Source of the DNA: Prosthecobacter sp.
Lineage (GTDB): Bacteria; Verrucomicrobiota; Verrucomicrobiia; Verrucomicrobiales; Verrucomicrobiaceae
DNA length: 45,984 nucleotides
Assembly: GCF_014879935.1 (NCBI RefSeq)
Contig: NZ_JACSRD010000100.1
Location: 1-45,984, forward strand
Direction: 5' to 3'
Made by a program: the position numbers and the translations under genes. How positions within the stretch are numbered: the stretch's first letter is position 1; each line of letters begins with the position of its first letter. The notes under the pieces were generated by a model. It searched no databases and was not told the origin of the DNA. It saw only the letters and a program-made list of their open reading frames with translations. This document shows, in pieces, positions 21,855-32,500 of the stretch.

Positions 21855-24800
21855 CTATGGCGATAGCGTCTTCCATATGGTGACGAGAGCCACACCCCGC
21901 GTCTCCTTCATGGCCGTAGAATTCTGCGCTTCAGCCACATTCATAGCCCTCGAGAGCTTCATCGGCTCCAGCCTGCCTTTTTGGAGATCGGCGAGGCCTT
22001 TCTCCCAAGCGGCCTTCACGGCCGCGGTGAGCGGTTCATCGAGTTTGGCATCGTAGCTCGCCAAGAAGCCCTTCGTGCCGAAATACTGGGCTGCGGCCAC
22101 TTGGGGTGCATCGGAGGTGACATCGACATCGTTGAAGAACGAGACCATCACGCGGCTGGAGGCGAGTTTTCGGATCAAAGCATCGGAATCGAGCTTTCCA
22201 GGGGTCGTTTTGCCTTTCACCGCGAGCGCAGCGGCAAATCCGGCGCTTTCGCCGAGTTGCATCCAGACGGGTTCGAGGCGGATGCTGCCCCAGCCGACGT
22301 GGGAGGCGCTGATGGCGACGGGGACGAGGAGGTTATCGACTTCGTTGGTCAGAATCGAGCGATACGGCACCTGCGCGGGGCGGGATTCTTCGCCGAGGAA
22401 GAGAATGCCGTCGGTGTTGCCGCCGGGTGCCTTGCGCGGCAGGCAGGCGACGGAATCGACCGGCCAATCGGTCATCGCGATGCTGTCGGCGTGGATTGGT
22501 GTGCGGGCGATGCCTGCGGCGACGACGTTGTCCTGCTCTTTGAAGACATAACGCCCCACAAGCCGCCGCGCTTCGCGGACGTAGATTTCATACGGCGCAT
22601 GGCCGTTGTCGGGGAACTCATCGGCAGCGAGACCGTAGTTCGCGAACTGCTTGCGCTCCTTTTCTGGAGCCTCGGGATCATTTTGCACCCACCAGAGACG
22701 CATGAGCATGGCGTCGAGGTAACGCTTTGAAATCGCCTCACGCGTGGGCCAATCGGCACCGGGATACTCGTTCTGCGGGCCGATGAGGCGTCCGCCGTTC
22801 CACGCGACCTTCTTGTTTGGCAGGTTCGGCACGAAGCCGCCGCCGATGGCCTGCTTGGCGATGGCGAGATCGAAGTTCGCGGGCTTTTCGCCCCTGATCC
22901 GGTTCGATGGTTCTCGTGTGAGAATGAGGCGGTAGTTGTAGGCCATCACGCTGCCATCGGCCTCGCCGCTTTGCGGCCCTTCGACGATGTCGGCGGTGGC
23001 ATGACTGTTGTAGCGGATGTTCAGCGTGCCTTCATCGGCGGCTTTGGGGAAACCGCGCTGACCGGGTTCCTTGTGGCGTTCCTGCGTGTAGATGACGCCA
23101 GCATGCTTCTCGCCGTATTGCGCACGGGATTCGCGGCCGATTTGAGTCTTCACACCGGCCACGGCCATCAAATCGCCCTCATACATGCCGTCAGCGAAAA
23201 TCTTGCCGCTCACCGTGATCGCTTTCTCGCCATGCATCGGCTTGAGCGTCACGCTTTGGATCAAAGCGCCCTCGCGCTGCGCTTGAGTGACGATGTGACC
23301 GAGCAACACGGTCAGTGTCTTTTGCTTCGCGACCATCTCGTTGAAAAGCATCTCCGCGATGCGCGGCTCGATCTTCGGACGGTCGATGTGCGCACGGCTC
23401 GTCTTGCTCGGCATCGAGACGATGTACTGCGGTGAGTTCTCGCCGTAAGTTTTCGCGTAATACTGAGCCGCGCCCGTGATCATCTCGCCATAGATCGGCG
23501 AGCGCAGGCCGTCATACGGTGCCTCCCAGCCGCCTGCGCCGCTGGTGGAGAAGCCGCCGAGATGCTGCGTGTGATTCACCAGCAGCACGCTCAAGCCCTC
23601 ACGCGCCGCACGCACCGCGCAGGCGATGCCGCCCGGCGTGCCACCGATGACGACGAGGTCATACGACTTGCCATCCACATCCGAGGGTTTCGCCGCGCTC
23701 TTCAAAAGCATCGGTGGCGGAATTGTCACCGGGGTGGCCTCGCTCGCCTTGGTTGCCGGGAAACCGGCATCCGTTCGCGTGTTGCGTTCCGCGATGGCCT
23801 CGGCCTCCGGCACGAGTTGCAGACCATCGACGACCACATAGCCATCCGCACCTGCGTTGGAGATCTCGATGCTGCACGACTTGCCTTTGGCAAAGGCGAA
23901 CACACCCAGCGAACGCGGTATGCCATCTTCCAGGCACGCCTCGCGTTGATTTTGCGTCACCGTTCTCTCACCGTCAGCACCGCGAATGGTGATCTGCGCC
24001 TTCTGGGCGCGATTCGTGGCATGCACGTAAAGCAAGCGCACCTCGTATTTGCCGTTGCTTGGGATCTCCGGCGTGAACTTGGCCACCGCGTCCGACTTCT
24101 TGGCCCGATCATCATGACGATACGAAGCACCGACGAGCGCCGGGAGTTTGTCGGCCACTTTCCATGCGCCAGTGTATTCCGCCGCATCGTCATCGAGCAC
24201 GATGCCTGCCGATTTGCGTTCCACCGAGGTCGGCGTGGTTTTTTCGGCCTTGTCCGTCTCCGCGAGCGTGAATCTTGTGTTCACCACTGAGTTCTGCTCC
24301 GGCCCTTCGCGATACTTGATGTAGGTCGTCGCGACGAGCGTGCCATCCGGCAGCAGTTCCAGGCCCGGATAGCCGCAATCGCTGGCTTTGTAGCTGCGCA
24401 ACAGCTTGATTTTGTATTCGCCGTCCTTGCCGCTGACGATGTCCTCGTAGCGACCCACCCACGCGACGAAGTGATTCTTTGTCGGACTCTTCAAGCCGGT
24501 GTCGCGGAAGGCGATCACGAGCCGCCGATCCTTCGTATACACCGCTTTGTGCCGATCACCGTGCAAACCGACCGGCAACGCCTTCACCTCAGACCACGTT
24601 TTGCCCTCGTCATCGCTCGTGATGAAGTGCGCAGGTTCCGTGCGGATGTTTTCGCGCATCATGCACAGCAGTTGTTTGCCGTCCGGCGAACGAATCACCT
24701 CCGGCTCACAGGGCTTCAAATCGCCGAGATCAACGAGGATGCGCCACGGGCTCCACGTCAGCCCACCGTCGAGCGACTCGCTCTGCGTGACGACATTCGA

Positions 24801-25346
24801 CCGCTTGTCCTTCGTTTCACCGGGCCGTCGGATGTTCGAGAGGCCGATGAGCTTCTTGCCACCCTCCACCGGCATGATCGTGCAAAAAGGCATCACACAC
24901 ACGAGGCCGTTGCTCTGCATCGGCGACCACGTTTTGCCTTCATCGGTGGAAACCGACTGCTGCATCGTGCCATCCGGCCCCTGACCCGCATACACGATGA
25001 GCCGCGCCACACCCTGCGGATCGGTGAGGCGATAGATCGCCGGGCAGTTTTTCACCTTCCACCAGTTCTCCGGCACCGGCAGCTCCTCGCTCCATGTCTT
25101 GCCGCCATCATCGCTGCGCTTCAGAGGCCCCGCCGTGCCGCCATGCCCATGCGTCCACACGCAGAACATCGTTTTGCCATCCGGCATCAGCAGCGTCGTC
25201 GGATGGCCTTGATAGACCTCTGCCGTGCCTTGGGAGATGATGACGTGGCGCTGCGTGTCTTGAGAAAGATCGACGACAGGCAATGGTTCCGCTGCGAGCG
25301 AAATCAGGGCCGGGAGAAAGACAGCGAGTGTCCGATAAAGGTTCAT
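21855..25346 (-). CDS. Exported fusion: sialidase-like / golvesin-like / FAD oxidoreductase
   Basis: This 1163-residue protein has a signal peptide (about 1-19). Residues 25-365 are a sialidase-type propeller with four Asp boxes: SDDGGKTW (78-85), STDEGKTW (133-140), SLDGGLTW (191-198) and SDDEGKTW (244-251). Residues about 380-515 match the golvesin C-terminal / xanthan-lyase-associated domain (VLDDDAAEYTGAW, then GKYEVRLLYVHATNRA and YVVVDGLQLV), probably carbohydrate-binding. Residues about 560-1163 are an FAD oxidoreductase with the intact motif DLVVIGGTPGGIA and HLGGFSTSG. The single continuous frame with no disruption argues for a real fusion. The separate genes at 12382-13608 and 10524-12380 are its unfused counterparts. 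It converges with the triad and diverges from the gene at 25487. Confidence 0.9.
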   Translation of the reverse strand: MNLYRTLAVFLPALISLAAEPLPVVDLSQDTQRHVIISQGTAEVYQGHPTTLLMPDGKTMFCVWTHGHGGTAGPLKRSDDGGKTWSEELPVPENWWKVKNCPAIYRLTDPQGVARLIVYAGQGPDGTMQQSVSTDEGKTWSPMQSNGLVCVMPFCTIMPVEGGKKLIGLSNIRRPGETKDKRSNVVTQSESLDGGLTWSPWRILVDLGDLKPCEPEVIRSPDGKQLLCMMRENIRTEPAHFITSDDEGKTWSEVKALPVGLHGDRHKAVYTKDRRLVIAFRDTGLKSPTKNHFVAWVGRYEDIVSGKDGEYKIKLLRSYKASDCGYPGLELLPDGTLVATTYIKYREGPEQNSVVNTRFTLAETDKAEKTTPTSVERKSAGIVLDDDAAEYTGAWKVADKLPALVGASYRHDDRAKKSDAVAKFTPEIPSNGKYEVRLLYVHATNRAQKAQITIRGADGERTVTQNQREACLEDGIPRSLGVFAFAKGKSCSIEISNAGADGYVVVDGLQLVPEAEAIAERNTRTDAGFPATKASEATPVTIPPPMLLKSAAKPSDVDGKSYDLVVIGGTPGGIACAVRAAREGLSVLLVNHTQHLGGFSTSGAGGWEAPYDGLRSPIYGEMITGAAQYYAKTYGENSPQYIVSMPSKTSRAHIDRPKIEPRIAEMLFNEMVAKQKTLTVLLGHIVTQAQREGALIQSVTLKPMHGEKAITVSGKIFADGMYEGDLMAVAGVKTQIGRESRAQYGEKHAGVIYTQERHKEPGQRGFPKAADEGTLNIRYNSHATADIVEGPQSGEADGSVMAYNYRLILTREPSNRIRGEKPANFDLAIAKQAIGGGFVPNLPNKKVAWNGGRLIGPQNEYPGADWPTREAISKRYLDAMLMRLWWVQNDPEAPEKERKQFANYGLAADEFPDNGHAPYEIYVREARRLVGRYVFKEQDNVVAAGIARTPIHADSIAMTDWPVDSVACLPRKAPGGNTDGILFLGEESRPAQVPYRSILTNEVDNLLVPVAISASHVGWGSIRLEPVWMQLGESAGFAAALAVKGKTTPGKLDSDALIRKLASSRVMVSFFNDVDVTSDAPQVAAAQYFGTKGFLASYDAKLDEPLTAAVKAAWEKGLADLQKGRLEPMKLSRAMNVAEAQNSTAMKETRGVALVTIWKTLSP

Positions 25347-25486
25347 TTACGGACAACGAGCATGTGAAACGAGGCTTGCTGGACAATTCAGCTTACCAAG
25401 GTGTGGCTTCGCCCGGGGAAATCGCAAAATCTTGTAACGAGACGGCATCGCCAGGTGTGACGGGAGGATGAATTCTTCTCGTTCAC
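25347..25486. promoter_or_regulatory. Divergent promoter region
   Basis: These 140 bases separate the fusion gene (minus strand) from the first giant-protein gene (plus strand) and must carry promoters for both. A purine-rich gggagga at 25462-25468 is too far (18 bases) from the ATG at 25487 to be an ideal ribosome binding site. I see no strong consensus promoter or palindrome. Confidence 0.4.
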
Positions 25487-28400
25487 ATGTCACGCCTCTC
25501 TTGTTTTCGTCGTTTCGTGCCCGTCATCACTTTGCTGCTGACGGGGCACACCGTGGCCGGTGCCGCCCAGTTGCAGGCAATGCTTTTACCGGCAGGCTGC
25601 GGATGGACAAACAGTGTGGATGATCCGGTTTTGGAGAAGGAGCTGGAGTTCAGCGAGGACGCGGCGGGTTCGGGGACATGGACGAGCACGAACCAGTTCG
25701 CGATCTATCTGGCGGAGGAATCGAAGCCTGTCTTCATCAAGGCGAGCAAGGTTCACTACGATGAGAGCTCCGGCGTCTTCACGCTGGATGCCACCGATGC
25801 GATCTCTGAGAACACGCCGCTGCTGGCGCATCTCAATGCGGTGTCGTTGGATTTGGAAAACGCCCAGGGTAAGACGAAGCGCTCGAATGCCTTTCTCTAC
25901 AACAGCGTGACGGCGAGTGATGCGCACCCGACGATCACGAAGGGCTCGGATGGCTCGGCGAAGCTGAATGTGACGCTGACGCTCGCTGGCGGGGCTTACG
26001 CGGCGCATTTCCCTTACAACGTGGGGATTTCCCATGGCGGAGGATCGGTCCGGGTGAGCTCGGACGCGGTGGTGTCGTCTCAAAGCGAACTCACCGGCGT
26101 GAACGCGGTCTCGATCAGCTACACCAAGGGCTGTGCGGGATGCGATGAGCCGGTGGGCGGGCCGCCCTCGGGCAGCTACAGCCTGACGCCGACCGGTGGC
26201 AATGCGATCGTCACGGCGGATGGCGGGCTTTGGATTCCTGGGACGCTGAATGCAGAGGCTGCGCTTCAGTGGGGCTACCTGCCAGCAAGTGCCGACTATG
26301 CGCACCGGCTGGTAGGCTTCTTTGAAACGGGGACGATGGTGGTGGCGGGGTCGTGCATGCCGGGCACGGCGCAGTCGTCGCCAGAGGATCTGGCGTGTGC
26401 GCTGCACCTCACGGGTTTTCGCAATCAGGCGGGCACGCTGGTGGCGGAGCGGCCGGGCTCGCAGGCGTATGCGAATGGGGATGGCGACTACGCGGGGATG
26501 AACCTGCGCTGCCCGGCGGGATCGGTGATGCAGGCGGTGAGCATCCTCGGCGGGGCGGAATCGGACGTGTACGCTCTGACTTCCCGCAGCAAGTATGTGG
26601 TGCGGGCGGGCGGGGTTTCCGGCAGGCACAATGCGGTGGACACGGGCGTGCCATTGGTGGTGCCGGTATATGGTTACGACTGCCAGTTCAGCAGCTTCGG
26701 CCTGGCGTTTTTGGACAACTCGAACACGGACACCTTCTCCGGGCGGCTGCTGCCTTCGCGGGTGGCGGGCACGCTGTATGTGCCGAGGCCGTCGGACATC
26801 ACGATCCCGTTTGAGAAGCTGAACTTCAACTGTGTGGGCGGTGTGACGGAGTTCACGCCACCGGCGAGCTATACAGGCGACACGTTGCTGGCCTGGGGCA
26901 TGGAGTTTGCGGCATCGCGGATCCGTTTCAAAGAAGGCGCCGGGGCGGAGTGCGGCACCGGGGATGCGCGGTTGTTTGTGAGCCTGAAGGCGAGGGCGTC
27001 CTTTGTGCCGCAGATGCTGTTCGCGGAGCTGGGTTTTGAGAAAAACGGTCCGCTGAGCCGGCCGATGGATGACATGAGCAACCCGGGGCGCTTTCCGCTG
27101 CCCTTGCAGTTCACGCTGCCGGGGCCGAACGGCACGTCTTTCGAGCTGACTGCCTGCGAGGGGGCTTATCTGAATCATCTGCCTGCGGGAGCGGACCACG
27201 GCGGCTACTTCAATCTGGCGGCGACGGTGAATGTGCCGTTCTTTGAGGACATCCCGGTGCATCTGCATGTGACCGCCCGGTCGCTGGGCACAGGCACGGA
27301 CCCGGCGCAGCTCTACCTGATGGGCGGCTGGCCGAATGGAGGTTTTCGCGATGCGGATGGCGGGCACTTCTTCGATCGCGAGATCGCCGACGCTGGGAAC
27401 ACCGGCGTGCCTGCGGGGATAAATCGAGATGCCTATCGCACGGTGGGCCATGACGGCGCGAATGGTCCGTATCTGCCACGAGCACTGCAAACCTGGATCG
27501 GCGGCACGAATTTCGATCTGCCGCTGAAGTGGAACGCCTCACGGCATATCTTTGAAGGCGTCGATCCGGTGCAGCAGTCGCTCTCAGTGATCAAAGATGC
27601 CGAGTGCCGGGTGACCTTCATCACGCCGCAGGACACGGAGATCAAATTCGGCAAGGAGTACACCCTCATCCCACGCATCTCCCTGGCAAACATAGGCTTC
27701 GATGCCCTGGCGGATGGTCTGGGCGTGAATGCATCGCTGGAGGATGCCATGGACGCGGTGGCGGCCAAGCTGACCTCCGGCGTGAACGCGTTGAAGCGTG
27801 TGTCCTCCGAGCAGGCGGAGACCTTCATGGGCGCGGCATTGGAGCAGGAGCTCGGTGGCGCGGCCTTCACGAACCTGCTGAATGCCATGCAGAACGCTGG
27901 CGCTGGCGGGGATGTACAGGACGTGCTGGATGTGGTGGACGCACATCTCTCCACCGCAGGCGATGGCGGTGCCATGACGCAGAAGCTCTTCGCCTCCATC
28001 GGCTTGAAAAACGATGTCACCCCCGCCGTGCTGACCGCGAGTGCCGGTGACATTCAAAAGGGGCTGGATGCCATCGCGGGCCTCGTGGAGGACGGGGGCG
28101 GCCTGCTGAACTCGGAGGTGACGCGGAGCCTGCTCCAGAGCCTCGTGGGAGCTTTTGCGCCGGAGTTTGCGGATGCGTTCAGCGGAGCGGACTTCAGCGG
28201 GGCCTTCGGGGATGCGCAGGCGGCGCTGGGCCAGATCACGGACGCGCTCAAAATCGTCAAAGACCGGCTGCAGGAGATCAAGGACGCCATGGAAGGCGGC
28301 GAGTTCTCCCAGGAGCTGAAGGATCTGGCCACGGCCGCCCGGCCGGACATCATCGCGGCGTGGGACGCGGCACGGGTGCGCATCCGCCAGCGTGTGGAGC

Positions 28401-29548
28401 TGGCGATGGCGCGTGGCGGCGGCGTGCGTGACTTCACGGATGCGGAGTGGCGGCAGATCATCCTGCGCGAGCTGATGGACGCGGCGGTGACGACCACGGA
28501 CTACACAGGCCGCGTGCAGGCGACGATGCGCCAGCGTGTGAGCATGGCGGAGTCCGCCTGGCGGCAGGTGCTGGACGATCTCCTGGCGCAGTTCAACGGC
28601 ATGCTGGTGAAGATCATCACACGCTCGATGCCCGGTTTTGACTCCGCCTTCACCGACGCGCTCGAAGGCCTGATGGCGACGGCGGCGGTGGACGGCTACG
28701 CGCACATGCGCGGCGATTCGCTGGCGGAGCTGCGGGTGAACTCCAACCTCAAGATCACCATGGGGAAGGACATGACCTTCAGCGGTTACTTCCTCGTGCG
28801 AGACATGCGGGTGACCAGTCCGGCGGCCACTGGAGGTGCGACGGCTCCGGCGGATTATTACCTCGTGGAGGCTGGCACGGAAAAGATGCCGCTGGACTGG
28901 ACGGGCCTCGGCAAGGACGTCACCGGCACGATCCGCATCAAGCTGGCCTTTGATACCAATGAGGACTTCATCGGCTTTGGCGGCGGTGTGGAGTTGGACG
29001 GCAAAATGGACAACGGAGGCGTCACCATCAACAAGATGACGGGTTCGTTCATGGCCTCGACGATGGAGCAGTATGTGAGCGCCGCAGCGGACATGGACAT
29101 GGGCAGCGCCGGGCTGAAAGGCGGCTTCTTTGCCGGCAGGACTCGCTCGCTGGAGCCGCTGGCCATGATTGATCCCTTCGTGGCGGACTTCCTGGGCCAG
29201 CCGAGCCCCACCTTCACCGGTTACTTCCAATACGCTGAGGGCCGTGTGCCGCTGGTGGACTACTCCTGCGCCTTCCGGGTATCCGCAGGCCTCGGCGTGG
29301 GGTTCTTTGCCTTCCTGGAGGGGCCGACCCTCGGCGGACGCATCCATGCGGAGGTGAAGGGCGAGGCGCTCTGCACCCTCTCGGTAAAGGGAGATGTGGA
29401 CATGGTGGGCCGCATGACGCCGGACGGCTTCAGCTATCGCGGTCACGGCCGCATCCGTGGAAAAGCGGGCTGGTGCCCGTGCTGCGTGCGCTTCCGCAAG
29501 AGCGTGACCTTTGAATGCCTCAACCAGCGCTGGAACGCGGACTACTGA
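25487..29548 (+). CDS. Giant exported protein of unknown function (1353 residues)
   Basis: I do not recognise this protein. It has a signal peptide (MSRLSCFRRFVPVITLLLTG, cleaved near residue 25). Residues about 30-700 look beta-rich with paired cysteines (CAGC near residue 209). Residues about 735-1075 switch to long amphipathic helices rich in alanine and glutamate, and residues about 1075-1353 return to beta-strand repeats with glycine-rich turns before a cysteine cluster (WCPCC) and the C-terminus NQRWNADY. No sorting tag or membrane anchor is visible. It is 22 bases upstream of the next giant-protein gene, so the three form an operon. A surface or secreted structural role is likely but not shown. 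Confidence 0.75.
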   Translation: MSRLSCFRRFVPVITLLLTGHTVAGAAQLQAMLLPAGCGWTNSVDDPVLEKELEFSEDAAGSGTWTSTNQFAIYLAEESKPVFIKASKVHYDESSGVFTLDATDAISENTPLLAHLNAVSLDLENAQGKTKRSNAFLYNSVTASDAHPTITKGSDGSAKLNVTLTLAGGAYAAHFPYNVGISHGGGSVRVSSDAVVSSQSELTGVNAVSISYTKGCAGCDEPVGGPPSGSYSLTPTGGNAIVTADGGLWIPGTLNAEAALQWGYLPASADYAHRLVGFFETGTMVVAGSCMPGTAQSSPEDLACALHLTGFRNQAGTLVAERPGSQAYANGDGDYAGMNLRCPAGSVMQAVSILGGAESDVYALTSRSKYVVRAGGVSGRHNAVDTGVPLVVPVYGYDCQFSSFGLAFLDNSNTDTFSGRLLPSRVAGTLYVPRPSDITIPFEKLNFNCVGGVTEFTPPASYTGDTLLAWGMEFAASRIRFKEGAGAECGTGDARLFVSLKARASFVPQMLFAELGFEKNGPLSRPMDDMSNPGRFPLPLQFTLPGPNGTSFELTACEGAYLNHLPAGADHGGYFNLAATVNVPFFEDIPVHLHVTARSLGTGTDPAQLYLMGGWPNGGFRDADGGHFFDREIADAGNTGVPAGINRDAYRTVGHDGANGPYLPRALQTWIGGTNFDLPLKWNASRHIFEGVDPVQQSLSVIKDAECRVTFITPQDTEIKFGKEYTLIPRISLANIGFDALADGLGVNASLEDAMDAVAAKLTSGVNALKRVSSEQAETFMGAALEQELGGAAFTNLLNAMQNAGAGGDVQDVLDVVDAHLSTAGDGGAMTQKLFASIGLKNDVTPAVLTASAGDIQKGLDAIAGLVEDGGGLLNSEVTRSLLQSLVGAFAPEFADAFSGADFSGAFGDAQAALGQITDALKIVKDRLQEIKDAMEGGEFSQELKDLATAARPDIIAAWDAARVRIRQRVELAMARGGGVRDFTDAEWRQIILRELMDAAVTTTDYTGRVQATMRQRVSMAESAWRQVLDDLLAQFNGMLVKIITRSMPGFDSAFTDALEGLMATAAVDGYAHMRGDSLAELRVNSNLKITMGKDMTFSGYFLVRDMRVTSPAATGGATAPADYYLVEAGTEKMPLDWTGLGKDVTGTIRIKLAFDTNEDFIGFGGGVELDGKMDNGGVTINKMTGSFMASTMEQYVSAAADMDMGSAGLKGGFFAGRTRSLEPLAMIDPFVADFLGQPSPTFTGYFQYAEGRVPLVDYSCAFRVSAGLGVGFFAFLEGPTLGGRIHAEVKGEALCTLSVKGDVDMVGRMTPDGFSYRGHGRIRGKAGWCPCCVRFRKSVTFECLNQRWNADY

Positions 29549-29570
29549 GCCCCTCACCCACCTTCTTGTC

Positions 29571-32500
29571 ATGAATTCGAACACTCGCAGGAACCTTCCA
29601 TGGAGATCTGGGCTGGCGGCTCTGCTACTGGCTACCGGTCTGGCGGTCGCGGCGGAGACAAATCTCTCCAAAGCCGTGCTCTTTGGCGGCACCACCATCA
29701 CCACCGGCGGGCGGAACTGGTCCTACCTGCTTTGGCAGCCGGGGGACGAGGCGCTGCTCAGCACGAAGACGCTGGCCATCTATCGCAAATCAGGCGATGC
29801 AGCCTCCGTGCAGCCCTACCAGCGGGAGTCGGTCATCGGCCCGGCCTGGGATCTGCGCATGGTGACGGCGGTGCTGGGCCGGGCGCAAAATGTGGGGGAG
29901 GACCTCGGTGCCTTGGAGAGTGCCCTTCAGGAAAACTTCCGCCAGGTGTTGCCTCCCGGCGGCACCCAGCTCGCGGAAAAGGTGCTCTTCTGCGTGCAGG
30001 CCTCTTTGGACAAGGAGGAGCTGCGGGAGAACCTGAAGCTGCTCGCACGTCGTCATCCGGGCCTCGGGCTCGTGCTGGGTCGTGCTTATGTGGGCGAACT
30101 GCCGGCAGCGGGTCAGGTGACGTATGAACTGCGGGAGTTTGACCCCGCCAGCAGCACGGATCTGGGCGTCATCGGCCGTGTCACGCTCACCGCCGGGCAG
30201 GTCGTGCCGCTGCCGCAGCCAGATCCGCCTTTCAAACTGCTGCCGCTGGTGCGTGAGGGCGCGGGAGACACCACGCGCAAGGAGGCCCGCAAGCGCCACT
30301 TGTCCGTCGATCTGCGCTGGGGCACCCCGGATGATCTGCGGGTGAAGTCCCTGCTCCAGTTCGGCTTCAATGTGTATCGCGTGGAGAAAGCCTACGCCGA
30401 GTCCAAGGGCCTCGCTCCCCAGACCACGGCGGCCACGCTGCTGGCTCACATGGCCGCCGCACCGGGTCAGGTAGCACGGGTGAACCGCCTGCCGGTGCTC
30501 CCAGATGGCGAACTGACGAATGCGGATGCCTGGAAGGCCGCGGACACCACCACCAGCTTCTTCACGGATGACAACGACCGTTTCGGCGGCGGCACGCCGT
30601 TCCAGGACGGCCAGCAGTTCTACTACTACATCGCCGCTCGTGATGTCCTTGGGCGCGATGGCGAGCTCTCGCTCGGCACGCTCGTCACCGTGTGCGGCTG
30701 GATGCCGCCGTTTCCGCCGGAGGACCTGCGGGTGGAGCCGCTCTACGACTACAACACGGTCACCAAGACCGGCCACCAGCACTTCCGCCTGCGCTGGTTG
30801 CCTGCGGAGCCGGGAGAAGGCATCGGCGCCATCGCCGGGTATCACGTCTATCGCTGGCAGAGCGTCGAGCAGATGCAGCACTTCGCCCCGATGGTGCAGT
30901 CGGATGGCCTGATCCACGCGCCCGTGGGTGACCCGGTGCCCGTGGGCACGGGACGCATCGCCTTCGTGCCGCATGTGGGTGCCACCCTGCGGTATGTGTA
31001 TGAGGACACTGGTGCCAAAGCACCCGTCACGCCCACCAATGCCGGCCAGCCCTGGGTTTACAGCGTCCGTGCCGTGGACAATGGCGTGTGCGGCCCCAAC
31101 ATCTCCGAGAACTCCGCCCCCAGCGTCGGCCATCTGCCGAATCTGGGCCTCATCGATCCACCCATCGGCACGGTGAACGTGAAACGCTTCACGGCGTCAC
31201 TCGTGGCGAAGCCGCTTCAGGGCTCGGTCATCATCCCGCCTGAATATCCCGCCGGGAACGTGCGCTACGTCATCTTCCAATGCACCAGCACTGCCGCGCC
31301 CCTGGTGGAAAGCGTGGAGTTTTATGACGCCAGCCAGCACTTTGTCGGCTCGGCCCCCATGAACGGCCAGGTGGCCTCCATCACGGTGCCAGTGCCGATT
31401 GTGAACGCCGCAGGCGGAGACAAGCTCTGGTGCCGCGCCCGACTGCGGGTCGGCATCACCACGGCGAAGGAACCCAGTCTCGCCATGCCCGCGAATGTCG
31501 GCAGCACCATGACCATCGTGCCGTGGGAGCTCACGGTGGCGTCGGTGGATGTGCCCGCCGGGGCGGATGATCACGTCGTTCACCACGTCGGGCCGGGGTT
31601 GGATGGAAAGACGCTCGTCGGGCCGGAGATCGACTTGATGTGCGGGGCCGAGGGCAAGCGCTACCGCCTCTACCGCCGCGTCAACGAAGGCCCGCTCACG
31701 CTCATTCACCAGGGCACAAGGCCGGTGAACAACGAAAACGTCACCCTGCTGGACAAGAACCCGCCCGCGCACAGCGCCCGGCTTTGCTACTACGCGCAGG
31801 TGGATGACCTGCACGGCCATTTCTCGCCGCTGGCGCTCATCAAGTGCCTCGAATCCCGCTCCGGCAGCCTGCCGCAGGTGCAGCTCAAGCCCATCACCTC
31901 CACCACCACGGACGGGAACGCCCCGGCGATGCGGCTGGACTGGGTGTGCCCGCCGCACGGTGTGGAGCGCTTTGAGGTCTGGCTGGCCAAGGAGGCCTCA
32001 AATCCACCCGCAGCCGCCGGAAACCAGCTTTCCGCCAATCTGCGCCCCAACCTCCCGCCCTACGGCAGCACCGGCGATTTCAGCATTCCCATGGGCGCGT
32101 ATGAAACGCCGCGCGTGGCTGTCGTCCAGGTGGCCACCGGCCCTTCGGATAAGTTCACCGCCACCATCCCTATTGAGGAAAACCGGAACTATCTCGTGGC
32201 TGTCCGTGCCGTGGGTCCCGGGCCGTTTGTCGATGTCATGGAGCCCACGGACCCTGCTGACGCGGTGGAGGGCCGCCCAGCCGGTGAGTTCAGCGAGATG
32301 CTACTGCATCGCTGGGTCTCCGCCTCCGAGCCGCAGCCGGTCGTCCCGCAGGGAGACCTGGCCTGGCCTGCGCGACCGCTGGCTCCCGTGCTGCCAAACT
32401 CCGAAGGCCTGGAGGCCAAGTATGACGAGGTGATCAACCAATCCATGAGCCAGGTGCGCGTGGGGCCGCGGGTGAAGATCGGCGAGTGGGGAGTCCTCAC

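Noticed and set aside
25586-29704. Minus-strand open frames of 634 and 706 residues opposite the first giant protein
   Set aside because: Composition is that of antisense shadow frames (very rich in His, Arg and Ala), and no domain is seen; the plus-strand frame has a signal peptide and coherent composition.
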